Assembly (NCBI RefSeq): GCF_003063625.1
Contig: NZ_CP026604.1
Span: 5,000,065 to 5,064,064, forward strand
DNA from: Saccharobesus litoralis
Lineage (GTDB): Bacteria; Pseudomonadota; Gammaproteobacteria; Enterobacterales; Alteromonadaceae
Direction: 5' to 3'
DNA: 64,000 nt
Numbering within the stretch: position 1 is the first letter of the stretch; every line of letters starts with the position of its first letter. The notes beneath the pieces are model-generated. The model searched no databases. It had not been told where the DNA came from and saw only the letters and a list, made by a program, of their open reading frames with translations. Positions 56,961-64,000 of the stretch are shown here, piece after piece. A program made the translations under genes and the position numbers.

Positions 56961-58821
56961 GTGTGTTACGAGTTACCAACAGTACAAGGAAGGCTGGAAG
57001 GTAACGCAACTATATAAAACATGATGGTTTGGCCCATCCCATCGGCATTCAGGTGCAGGTGGAAACCACCTTATGCGGCATTGGTTAAGAGTCACTGTCG
57101 TGAGCGATAAGGGAAAGGCAAACACAATGATTTGTCAGGTGTGAGTTAAAGAGACGAACAGCGTAGGTGTCGAAATATTTAACCGTTGCATCCCGAAACC
57201 AAGCTACTGGGTGGAGTTTGGGAAGAGCTTAGAGGCAACCTGATTACCAACTAAGCGGGAGCCGGCAAAGAGCTGACGTGAATTTAACTCGGGGTTTTAT
57301 ATGGAACGTAAGAACCAGTCGTTTTGATGTTAACAGATATCCTCGAATGGAAACCCCATGAGAGCCAAGTCTGAATGCAAAGCACTGGGGCGGAGCAATT
57401 CGTAGTAGTGATGATGATAGCTGTAATGGTTATCTAGCGAAGGGATTGCCTCGTTTTAAATGAAACTTTCATCAACTGCTGCAGCAGGAGGAATGATTGA
57501 ATTCAGCAAAACCATTTAGTATTTCGAAATGGACAGTTTATGAAGCCTGGTTACGTGTAAGAGCCAACGGTGGAGCGGCAGGAATTGATGAGCAATCGAT
57601 GAGTGATTTTGAACAGGACTTGAAGAAGAACCTGTACAAGATATGGAATCGAATGTCATCGGGCAGCTATTTTCCACCGACGGTGAAGCGTGTCGAAATC
57701 CCTAAGGATAAGGGCGTTCGAGTACTAGGCATACCCACGGTATCAGACCGAGTTGCACAGATGGTCGTCAAGATGGAGTTGGAGCCTGAATTAGAATCGG
57801 TATTCGATAATGATTCTTATGGTTACAGACCTAATCGCAGTGCACATGATGCATTAGCGATAACGCGCCAGCGGTGTTGGCGATACGACTGGGTGATTGA
57901 TTTAGATATCAAAGGCTTCTTTGATAACTTGGACTGGGTGTTATTGGGCAAAGCGTTACGCAAACATACCAATAACCCATGGGTATTACTCTATATCGAA
58001 CGTTGGCTTAAAGCGCCAATGGAAACCTCGGATGGTCAGATAATAGAGCGAACGAAAGGAACACCACAAGGAGGCGTGATAAGCCCATTGCTAGCCAATT
58101 TGTTTTTACACTACGCATTCGACAAATGGTTGCGAAGAGAACATCCACATGTTCAATTTGCACGCTATGCGGATGATGCAGTGGTTCACTGTCGTAGTGA
58201 GCAAGAAGCAAAGGCGTTAAAGCAAGCTATTGAGCAACGCATGTTAGATTGTTGTCTAGAATGTCATCCAGAGAAAACTAAACTGGTTTACTGCTTTGAT
58301 GAAGGTAGACAAGAAGCACATGAAGTCATTAGCTTTGATTTTCTTAGTTACTGTTTCAGGCCAAGGTTAGTAAGGAATCGGTGGGGTCGCATGTTTGTTG
58401 GCTTTACACCTGCTATTAGCCCTAAAGCGAAACAGAAAATTAGAGAGAAAGTTAAAGCGCTCAAGCTACATAAGCAAACGGGGTTAACGATACAAGAGTT
58501 GGCGTATAAGCTTAATCCGATGATAAGCGGGTGGATAAATTACTTCAGTCGGTTTTGGAAAACAGCATTAAGGCCACTTATGTCTTGGATAAACCTTAAA
58601 TTGTTGAAATGGGCGAAGAAGAAATACAAACGGCTGAAATTCAGTTACCAAAGAGCAAGAAAATGGATGCAAAGGGTGTGTAATACACAACCGTATCTAT
58701 TTTCTCATTGGCAATTTGGTTGCAGGCCGTAAATGGTGAAACGAGAGGAGCCGTATGAATTGAGAGGTTCACGTACGGATCTGTGAGAGGCTGAGGGGGA
58801 AGCTCCCTCGGCCTACTCGAC
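56961..58821 (+). mobile_element. Complete group II intron (1,861 bp)
   Basis: The 5' end reads GTGTG, as bacterial group II introns do. Domain V lies near 58748-58783 with GAGCCGTATGAAT paired to the GTTCACGTACGGATCT side, followed by a domain VI stem (GAGGGGG/CTCCCTC-like) and the 3' end ..CTACTCGAC. Exon boundaries are set by comparison with the uninterrupted repeat at 10831-10912. TGGGTG at 57208-57213 can pair with the last six exon bases (one G-U pair here, a perfect match with the empty copy), so it is a candidate EBS1. An intact reverse transcriptase is encoded in domain IV. It lies in the same orientation as the upstream operon. Confidence 0.92.
57497..58732 (+). CDS. ltrA: Group II intron reverse transcriptase/maturase
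   Basis: This 411-residue protein promotes intron splicing and copies the intron into new DNA sites. RT motifs are in order: RVLGIPTVSDRVAQMVVK (RT2), DNDSYGYRPNRSAHDAL (RT3), WVIDLDIKGFFDNLDW (RT4), GTPQGGVISPLLANLFLHY (RT5) and the catalytic FARYADDAVVHC (YADD). FDFLSYCFRPR is RT7, and the C-terminal part with LNPMISGWINYFSRF is the maturase domain X. There is no C-terminal HNH endonuclease, so mobility would use a mechanism independent of second-strand cleavage. A GCAGGAGGA ribosome site precedes the start. Intact. Confidence 0.95.
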   Translation: MNSAKPFSISKWTVYEAWLRVRANGGAAGIDEQSMSDFEQDLKKNLYKIWNRMSSGSYFPPTVKRVEIPKDKGVRVLGIPTVSDRVAQMVVKMELEPELESVFDNDSYGYRPNRSAHDALAITRQRCWRYDWVIDLDIKGFFDNLDWVLLGKALRKHTNNPWVLLYIERWLKAPMETSDGQIIERTKGTPQGGVISPLLANLFLHYAFDKWLRREHPHVQFARYADDAVVHCRSEQEAKALKQAIEQRMLDCCLECHPEKTKLVYCFDEGRQEAHEVISFDFLSYCFRPRLVRNRWGRMFVGFTPAISPKAKQKIREKVKALKLHKQTGLTIQELAYKLNPMISGWINYFSRFWKTALRPLMSWINLKLLKWAKKKYKRLKFSYQRARKWMQRVCNTQPYLFSHWQFGCRP

Positions 58822-58874
58822 CAAAAAATTGATTCTTTAAAACGGCGGTTTTCCACAAAAACCGGTAGATTCAT
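58822..58874 (+). repeat. Second repeat family, copy 2, right part (3' exon of the intron)
   Basis: Continues the repeat after the intron: CAAAAAATTGATTCTTTAAAAC, shown in part, then TTCCACAAAAA and CCGGTAGATT, matching 10866-10912 with several differences. The CGGTTTT/AAAACCG segment forms a hairpin. Confidence 0.7.
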
Positions 58875-58964
58875 TAACCTCAACTCTGATTAAGCATGGC
58901 GAAGATATAAAACGAGCGATGGCTTATTAATTTCACTGCGTTGAAGAAAACAGACAACAAACAC

Positions 58965-58989
58965 AAAAAAAGCCGCAAGTGCGGCTTTT
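58965..58989. terminator. Bidirectional hairpin terminator next to copy D
   Basis: AAAAAAAGCCGCA, loop AG, TGCGGCTTTTAT. It terminates the DUF4234 gene from the right and whatever reads through the intron from the left. The T-run merges with the first bases of the interspersed element. Confidence 0.85.
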
Positions 58990-59117
58990 ATAGTCAAAGC
59001 GATCAGGTTTTAGGGGAAGCCGTCAAGCTTCGAATCCCCATGAGCATATGCTCTATTATGTGATTGGGGTGAGTAAGCGCTGACAATGAACCATAAGGCC
59101 TGAGCGAGAAGACTATA
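58989..59117 (+). repeat. TATAGTC interspersed element, copy D (129 bp)
   Basis: The basic form without the 47-bp module. It differs from copy A at only a few bases (CGAATCCCC for CGAGACCCC, GGGGTGAGT for GGGGCGAGT). It lies between convergent transcripts, directly after the hairpin at 58965. Confidence 0.85.
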
Positions 59118-59152
59118 GTTATCATGTTAAAGCATAAAAACCGTATAACAGC

Positions 59153-59659
59153 TTAAGCTTGATCTGCTGGCTGTAACAAATCAATCGCTTGGTTAGTTTT
59201 GTACTGGAAGTAGATAGCACTAAAGAAGAAAGTTAACACGCCACCTAATTTAACCGGCTCGCTAGCACTTTTGTTAATCACTTCTTGCAGAGCAGCACGC
59301 ATTGAAAAAACAGCAATAATATAAAAGACAAATCCGATTAGCGATAATACCCCTGACGCAATAGCTAGTTCGGTATTTTCATCAAAAATACCTAAAATGT
59401 TGGCCAGAACTGACAACACAATATAAGCGTAAAGCGCATTCATTTTAACTTTTGCTTCTTGGGCAAATTCATTCATTTGAATGCCACGAGAATACAGCCA
59501 GTATAAATAGTAAATACCCAAGGTAATTATTGATAGAAAGAACACTCCCCATGCTGAAAAGCGTTTAAATTCAAGAATATCCTGAGCTCCAGAGCCAGAT
59601 TGTAAATCAGCTTTTGGCGCTTCAAACGCATTTTCAACTACATCATTAGCCTGAGACAT
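59153..59659 (-). CDS. DUF4234-like small membrane protein
   Basis: This 168-residue protein starts at ATG 59659 (MSQANDVVENAF) after AAAAAGGAAA; the open frame continues 25 codons upstream but without a ribosome site. Its opening is polar, followed by about four membrane helices (RFSAWGVFFLSIITLGIYYLYWLYSRG, about residues 33-58, shown in part; NALYAYIVLSVLANILGIF; SGVLSLIGFVFYIIAVFSM; GGVLTFFFSAIYFQYKTNQ). Such IYYLYWLY-type motifs are typical of DUF4234. Function unknown. It lies 100 bp downstream of speD, probably with its own promoter. Confidence 0.75.
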   Translation of the reverse strand: MSQANDVVENAFEAPKADLQSGSGAQDILEFKRFSAWGVFFLSIITLGIYYLYWLYSRGIQMNEFAQEAKVKMNALYAYIVLSVLANILGIFDENTELAIASGVLSLIGFVFYIIAVFSMRAALQEVINKSASEPVKLGGVLTFFFSAIYFQYKTNQAIDLLQPADQA

Positions 59660-59759
59660 TTTTGTTTCCTTTTTGTTAATTAAATATTCCGAGCGGCTTG
59701 ATAATAGCAAAAAACATGGGAAAAAAAAGCACAAATTTAAGTCGCTAATTGCTTATAAT

Positions 59760-60575
59760 TCACTCTTCAATATTGCGTCCGTAAAATATCTCCTGTCGTT
59801 CTCGTTTCAGGAGTTTTTTCACGCTTTCTGCTTCTTTGTTGTCTAAGATATTAGCTGAGCGATCCTTGCTAAAGTTAAATCGATTCATTGGCGTTTCGTT
59901 CTGATTTTTCATCAGTTTGGTGTGAAATAAGTTTTCTTGAAACACATTCACATCTAGCATTTGATACTGTTGATGTATATCTTCTGTCAGGAAGTTTTGA
60001 ATAGAATGAATGTCATGATCGATATAGTGCTTTTTACCGTCAATATCACGAGTAAAGCCACGCACTCGATAATCTAGGGTCACTACATCTGCGTCAAAAC
60101 TATGGATCAAAAAGTTTAACGCTTTTAAAGGTGAAATAAGGCCACAAGTAGACACTTCAATGTCAGCCCTAAAGGTGTTAATACCATTAGTCGGGTGACT
60201 TTCTGGGTAGGTATGCACACATATATGGCTTTTATCCAAATGTGACACAACAGAGGTAGGAATAGGCCCTGGACGCGCTTGGGTATCTAGCTCAAGGTCG
60301 GCGGTGGCTTTTTCCTCTATTAACGCTGTAACACTGGCACCTTGGGGTTCATAGTCTTGCAATGCGATATTCAATACATTTGCACCAATCACCTCAACAA
60401 CCTTGCGCAATACTTGGGTCAATTGCTGGGCATTATATTTACGATTAATAAAAGCCTGATAAGCTTGTTGTTGCTGCGCGCAATTAGTCCAACAAATTTC
60501 GTAAATAGAACAACTTAAGCTTTTAGTTAAGTTATTAAAACCATTCAGTTTAATTTTGGGATTAGAACCATTCAA
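59760..60575 (-). CDS. speD: S-adenosylmethionine decarboxylase proenzyme
   Basis: SpeD makes decarboxylated SAM, the aminopropyl donor for spermidine. The 271-residue proenzyme cleaves itself at the Ser in [15 protein letters not shown] (about residue 112) to form the pyruvoyl group. Other conserved segments are [17 protein letters not shown] (N-terminus), [35 protein letters not shown] (shown in part), [15 protein letters not shown] and the C-terminal [10 protein letters not shown]. The whole sequence follows E. coli SpeD (264 residues). No speE is adjacent in this window. The product is cytosolic. Confidence 0.97.
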   Translation of the reverse strand: MNGSNPKIKLNGFNNLTKSLSCSIYEICWTNCAQQQQAYQAFINRKYNAQQLTQVLRKVVEVIGANVLNIALQDYEPQGASVTALIEEKATADLELDTQARPGPIPTSVVSHLDKSHICVHTYPESHPTNGINTFRADIEVSTCGLISPLKALNFLIHSFDADVVTLDYRVRGFTRDIDGKKHYIDHDIHSIQNFLTEDIHQQYQMLDVNVFQENLFHTKLMKNQNETPMNRFNFSKDRSANILDNKEAESVKKLLKRERQEIFYGRNIEE

Positions 60576-60602
60576 AAATTAAGTCCAAAAGCGAATTAAT
60601 GT

Positions 60603-60638
60603 AAAACAATGCCAGTTTATAAAAACAGGCATTGTTTT
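60603..60638. terminator. Bidirectional terminator between DUF3802 gene and speD
   Basis: AAAACAATGCC, a 14-base loop, GGCATTGTTTT. Read on the minus strand, it follows the DUF3802 gene by 31 bp and ends in TTTT. Confidence 0.8.
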
Positions 60639-60668
60639 AATAAGCGTTAGAGCGGTGAAAGGATGTCG

Positions 60669-61007
60669 TTAGTCGACAAAAACGGAATCAAATAAGTTTT
60701 TGATTAATCCGGAATACTCAACAATAAACTCTTCTTGTTGAGCTGTGGCTTTTTGCTCAAGGCGGCGCGACAAAAACTCTTCTAAATCAGTGACGATCGC
60801 ATCGACTTCACGTACCACATCCATTCGCGTATCTTGATCAAGCGATTCATGTTGCGCAAAAAAGCTAATCATCTTTTCTGCAATGTGTTCTTCAATCAAA
60901 TCACGTAAAGACTTGTCTAACGACGGGTGGTTAGACTCGTTAAACATGTCGAGATTTTCAGTAAAATAAGAAATTAATTCAATATATGCTTGAGACTCTG
61001 TAACCAT
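60669..61007 (-). CDS. DUF3802 family protein
   Basis: This 112-residue acidic protein, wholly helical by appearance, starts MVTESQAYIELISYFTENLDMF, which fits DUF3802, a family of Vibrio, Shewanella and Alteromonadales with no known function. VVREVDAIVTDLEEFLSRRLEQK is the conserved middle part. No signal peptide or membrane segment, so probably cytosolic. Own terminator downstream; the next upstream gene, astD, ends 574 bp before its start and runs the same way, so it does not share an operon with it. Confidence 0.75.
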   Translation of the reverse strand: MVTESQAYIELISYFTENLDMFNESNHPSLDKSLRDLIEEHIAEKMISFFAQHESLDQDTRMDVVREVDAIVTDLEEFLSRRLEQKATAQQEEFIVEYSGLIKNLFDSVFVD

Positions 61008-61174
61008 AGCAATTGTTACCTTAAATACCGCTGGTAATTCTCCTCACCTACTTGTAAGTCACATAACGATAAGCAAACCATAGTTCAAAATCGTTAAATG
61101 CACAAAGCTAGTACTGTTTCTACTGGTCATTTCTTTCTTGAAAAGGTACGAGTAGAACCTTAAATCAAAAGCTT

Positions 61175-61350
61175 TATAGTCTTCTCGCTCAGGTCTTATG
61201 GTTCATTGTCAGCGCTTACTCTCGACTTTGGCTCCTGCGTCGTCCTAATACCTAAATCCCTTTAGGCAGCCCCAATCACATAGTAGAGCATATGCTCATG
61301 GGGTCTCGAAGCTTGACGGCTTCCCCTAAAACCTGATCGCTTTGACTATA
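61175..61350 (-). repeat. TATAGTC interspersed element, copy E (176 bp, module in site 2)
   Basis: Reverse orientation relative to the other full copies. It carries the same 47-bp module at the same place as copy C; the two look identical over the module and nearly so throughout (CTACTATG against CTATTATG near the centre), which implies a very recent common source. Confidence 0.85.
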
Positions 61351-61397
61351 TTTATAACCATTTGCCAAAATCTAGGTTCGATTTTACAACGAAAAAC

Positions 61398-61424
61398 CTT
61401 GTGTTTGCCGCAGTGAATTCGGCC
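61398..61424 (+). repeat. Short repeat with GCCG/CGGC hairpin, copy 2
   Basis: Second copy of the 27-bp unit at 56846-56872 (21 of 27 positions the same). It lies just beyond copy E. Confidence 0.45.
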
Positions 61425-61581
61425 CGACAAACGATCTAAACCGTAAGTGAAATTATTTTTGCTAGTATGGCGCGTAAGTGAATGACGATCAATGTTGGTG
61501 ATTATATTTTAATTAACAGTTTTATTACACAAAGTTAAAAAACTGTGGCGGATTCTACGAATAAAGGTTTTGGCATAACAA

Positions 61582-63060
61582 CTAGTTAAACGTTAATCCG
61601 GGCGATAAAGTGCTCGGTAATACGACTTGTTTGGCCTCCACGGATGCTACCGGATATGCGCAATAATCAGCCGCATAATACGCACTGGGGTTATGGTTGC
61701 CGCTCAACCCCACGCCACCAAATGGAGCACTGCCACTGGCACCAGTAATAGCCCGATTCCAATTGACAATTCCAGCACGGATCAAAGCATAAAATTGTTG
61801 CCATTTATCTGGATTATCACTCAACAAACCAGCAGACAGACCGTATTGACTGTCGTTGGCCAGTTCAATTGCTTGGTCAAAATCTTGGTAGCGAGTAATT
61901 TGCAATAGCGGGCCAAATATCTCTTTGTCTTCTAACTCACTGACCTCAGTCACATCCAGTATGGCCGGTGAAAGCAATCCACTACCGGCTTTTAATAATC
62001 GGCCAGCCAAAAGCGTGTTAGCCCCTTTCGCCTGTAACATTTGCTGAGCGCTTAATACCTGCTGCGCCGCTTGGTGGTTAATTAACGAACCCATAAATGG
62101 CTGGGGCTCAACATCATACTCATTCACGCTTATAGCTTGGCTCACCTCCACTAACCGCGCAATGATGTCGTCACCTTGTAGCCCTTGCGGAACATACAAA
62201 CGCCTAGCACAGGTACAGCGCTGCCCAGAGGTAATAAACGCCGACTGAATAATAGCATGCACCGCGGCATCCACATTAGCCACTTGCTCGACCACTAAGG
62301 GATTGTTTCCTCCCATTTCCAGTGCCAATACTTTTTGTGGTTGGCCAGCAAATTGTTGATGTAACAAGCAGCCAACTTGCGAGCTGCCAGTAAATAATAA
62401 ACCATCAATAGATTTATGCTGACTCAGGTATTGGGCACAATCTAATTGCCCTTGAAGCAAATTAATAACCCCATTTGGCAACCCAACCTGCTGCCATATT
62501 TTAAGCATTAATTGGGCAGTGTTTGGCGTCAGTTCACTCGGTTTGAACACAACCGTGTTGCCTGCCAATATGGCAGGTACAATATGGCCATTAGGTAAAT
62601 GTCCGGGAAAATTATAAGGACCAAACACAGCTAACACGCCATGAGGTTTGTGCCGAGTAAACGCTGTAGCACCGGGCATTTCGGCTTCGGTTACGCCCGT
62701 TCGTTGCAGGTAAGATTTTATTGACAATGCAATTTTACCCACCATTGCCGCCACCTCGGTTGCAGCTTCCCATAAAGGTTTTCCGGTATCTTGGGCGATG
62801 GCAGCGGTTAACATAGCTTTGTTAGCGGTAAGTGCCTCGGCATAGGCTTTAAGCAAATCTTGCCTGTGCGCCAAAGGCGTTTGCGCCCAACGAGTAAAGG
62901 CTTGCCTCGCACTAGAAATTGCTAAATCAATTTGCTGATGACTGGCTGCGTTTCCTGTCCAATATATTTGATTTTTGGCACCATCAATCGCATTGAACAA
63001 CTCGCCTGAGCCTTGTGTCCACTCACCATTAATAAAAAGTTGGCCTTTGATCACAGTCAT
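61582..63060 (-). CDS. astD: Succinylglutamate-semialdehyde dehydrogenase AstD
   Basis: AstD oxidises N-succinylglutamate semialdehyde to N-succinylglutamate in the ammonia-producing arginine succinyltransferase (AST) pathway. The 492-residue aldehyde dehydrogenase has the NAD-binding GNTVVFKPSELTPNTAQL (about residue 170) and FTGSSQVGCLLHQ (about 219), the catalytic Glu in LALEMGGNNPLVV and the catalytic Cys in FITSGQRCTCARRLYVP (about 280). Length matches E. coli AstD (492). It follows astA by 63 bp on the same strand; astB and astE are not in view, and whatever lies upstream of astA is outside the window. Confidence 0.96.
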   Translation of the reverse strand: MTVIKGQLFINGEWTQGSGELFNAIDGAKNQIYWTGNAASHQQIDLAISSARQAFTRWAQTPLAHRQDLLKAYAEALTANKAMLTAAIAQDTGKPLWEAATEVAAMVGKIALSIKSYLQRTGVTEAEMPGATAFTRHKPHGVLAVFGPYNFPGHLPNGHIVPAILAGNTVVFKPSELTPNTAQLMLKIWQQVGLPNGVINLLQGQLDCAQYLSQHKSIDGLLFTGSSQVGCLLHQQFAGQPQKVLALEMGGNNPLVVEQVANVDAAVHAIIQSAFITSGQRCTCARRLYVPQGLQGDDIIARLVEVSQAISVNEYDVEPQPFMGSLINHQAAQQVLSAQQMLQAKGANTLLAGRLLKAGSGLLSPAILDVTEVSELEDKEIFGPLLQITRYQDFDQAIELANDSQYGLSAGLLSDNPDKWQQFYALIRAGIVNWNRAITGASGSAPFGGVGLSGNHNPSAYYAADYCAYPVASVEAKQVVLPSTLSPGLTFN

Positions 63061-63123
63061 ACTCCACCTCGCTCAACACTAACTCACTAGTAAATCACTG
63101 GTAACTCACTGTTAACTCATTTA

Positions 63124-64000
63124 TTAGGCAATGGTTAACACTCTGACACTATCATCAGGTTTAACTAACAAATAATCAGCTTGTGCCGCACTTAGCCGTA
63201 TTTTTTGACTGACGCTATCAACCTCAGACTCAACAACTAAAGCTCGAAAATCACTAAACTTAGTGTTGCATACTAAAATGACCTTGTTAGATTGCGGCTC
63301 AGCTATTTCTACACTCAATTTACGCGATTGTTTAATGCTATTAATATTTTCCAGCTCGTTTTCAACCGTAGGGCCGCCATCAAAAATATCGACATAACCA
63401 CGCCATCGAAAACCTTCTTTTTCGAGCAAGGCTAGCGCTGGCTGGGTTTTGTCATGCACCTTGCCTATTACAGCCTGTGCGTCTGCAGATAACAGATTGA
63501 CGTATATCGGATATTTTGGCATGAGCTCAGAAATAAACTCTTTTTGACCGATACCCGATAAGTAATCAGCGGTCGGAAAATCTAGAGTAAAAAAGTGCTT
63601 CTCAAGCCACTGCCAAAAAGGTGATTGCCCCTTGTCGTCTGAAACGCCGCGCATTTCTGCAAACACGCGCTGGGCAAAACCTTGCCTATGTTCAGCCATA
63701 AACAAAAAACGCACTTTAGACAATAACTTGCCCGCATAAGCTTTGCGGTAATCCGCTAATAAAAATAAGGTACAGATCTCTGTTTGACCTGTGTAATCAT
63801 TGCATAAGGTCAACAACTCGACTTCGTTATAAACCTTCAAGCGCCGTGATGCATGCACCACCTTACTAAGATGATAATGGTAAAAAGAATCGGCTAAGCC
63901 CACCGCCCCTTCAATACCGGAAATCCCCACCACTTTTTGGCTTTGGGTGTCTTCTAATACAAATAGATAACTGGAGTCAGTTGCTTGACTAGGAATAGTT
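63124..64000 (-). CDS. astA: Arginine N-succinyltransferase AstA (5' end outside window)
   Basis: AstA transfers succinyl from succinyl-CoA to arginine, the first step of the AST pathway. About 292 codons are present, and the frame remains open to the right edge (reading SYLFVLEDTQSQKVVGISGIE), so the gene starts beyond the window; the family is about 340 residues. Recognisable segments are VGISGIEGAVGLADSFYHYH, EICTLFLLADYRKAYAGKLLS, RVFAEMRGVSDDKGQSPFW, HFFTLDFPTADYLSGIGQKEFI and FRWRGYVDIFDGGPTVE (some shown in part). It is transcribed towards astD. Confidence 0.95.
   Translation of the reverse strand, partial: TIPSQATDSSYLFVLEDTQSQKVVGISGIEGAVGLADSFYHYHLSKVVHASRRLKVYNEVELLTLCNDYTGQTEICTLFLLADYRKAYAGKLLSKVRFLFMAEHRQGFAQRVFAEMRGVSDDKGQSPFWQWLEKHFFTLDFPTADYLSGIGQKEFISELMPKYPIYVNLLSADAQAVIGKVHDKTQPALALLEKEGFRWRGYVDIFDGGPTVENELENINSIKQSRKLSVEIAEPQSNKVILVCNTKFSDFRALVVESEVDSVSQKIRLSAAQADYLLVKPDDSVRVLTIA

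Larger units (their letters stand above)
61008..61581. other. 574-bp intergenic region dominated by repeats
   Basis: It contains interspersed element copy E (61175-61350), the second copy of the GCCG/CGGC repeat (61398-61424) and otherwise AT-rich sequence. I see no coding frame. The promoter of the DUF3802 gene should lie near 61010-61170. Confidence 0.5.

Overview
The window looks like chromosomal DNA of a moderately AT-rich marine gammaproteobacterium, most likely Alteromonadales. The evidence is the tig-clpP-clpX-lon-hupB-ppiD order, a BarA-type hybrid kinase, a cysJIH cluster, E. coli-like SpeD, CysG and YgjP proteins, families typical of this group (DUF2333, TIGR03899, DUF3802), and a large TonB receptor of the alteromonad/xanthomonad type. 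I do not name a genus.

Layout. 1-11.4 kb: the 5' part of a giant repeat-built lipoprotein gene that runs off the left edge, a small TPR lipoprotein, an AEC permease, a 1,120-residue TonB-dependent receptor, an SDR protein divergent from a D-2-hydroxyacid dehydrogenase, a Cys-rich exported protein and a small PspB-like membrane protein. 11.5-16.2 kb: a gene for a two-cNMP-domain/acyltransferase fusion, cut in two by an IS21-family element with a 5-bp target duplication. 16.3-22.7 kb: a LamG secreted protein, ygjP, purU, ppa, a globin, an HAD phosphatase, a PCu(A)C copper chaperone and a DUF2333 protein. 22.9-31.7 kb: barA, then assimilatory sulfite reduction (cysJ-cysI-cysH) and siroheme synthesis (cysG), which supplies the CysI cofactor. 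31.7-36.7 kb: a TIGR03899 protein and two c-di-GMP-type signalling proteins (REC-DUF3369-GGDEF-EAL and EAL-HDOD). 36.7-45.4 kb: the proteostasis block ppiD, hupB, lon, clpX, clpP, tig, all on the minus strand. 45.6-46.0 kb: four tRNA genes (Pro-Arg-His-Pro). 46.2-50.0 kb: folD, a peroxiredoxin-glutaredoxin fusion, a small unknown protein and a periplasmic binding protein. 50.1-56.8 kb: a tightly overlapping RDD-SpoIIM-DUF4129-DUF4350-MoxR-DUF58 operon. 57-58.8 kb: a complete group II intron with its reverse transcriptase. 59-64 kb: a DUF4234 protein, speD, a DUF3802 protein, then astD and a partial astA (arginine succinyltransferase pathway).

The most unusual content is non-coding. One interspersed family of TATAGTC...GACTATA-bounded elements occurs as five full copies (129 or 176 bp), one 68-bp internally deleted copy and one end fragment. 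The 176-bp forms carry a 47-bp module. It sits at two different sites and in opposite orientations, and its hairpin stem differs between versions by paired, compensating changes. A second repeat family exists as one uninterrupted copy, lying next to one of these elements, and as one copy split by the group II intron. This lets the intron boundaries and a candidate EBS1-IBS1 pairing be read directly. The IS21 insertion can likewise be removed on paper to restore a 693-codon reading frame exactly.
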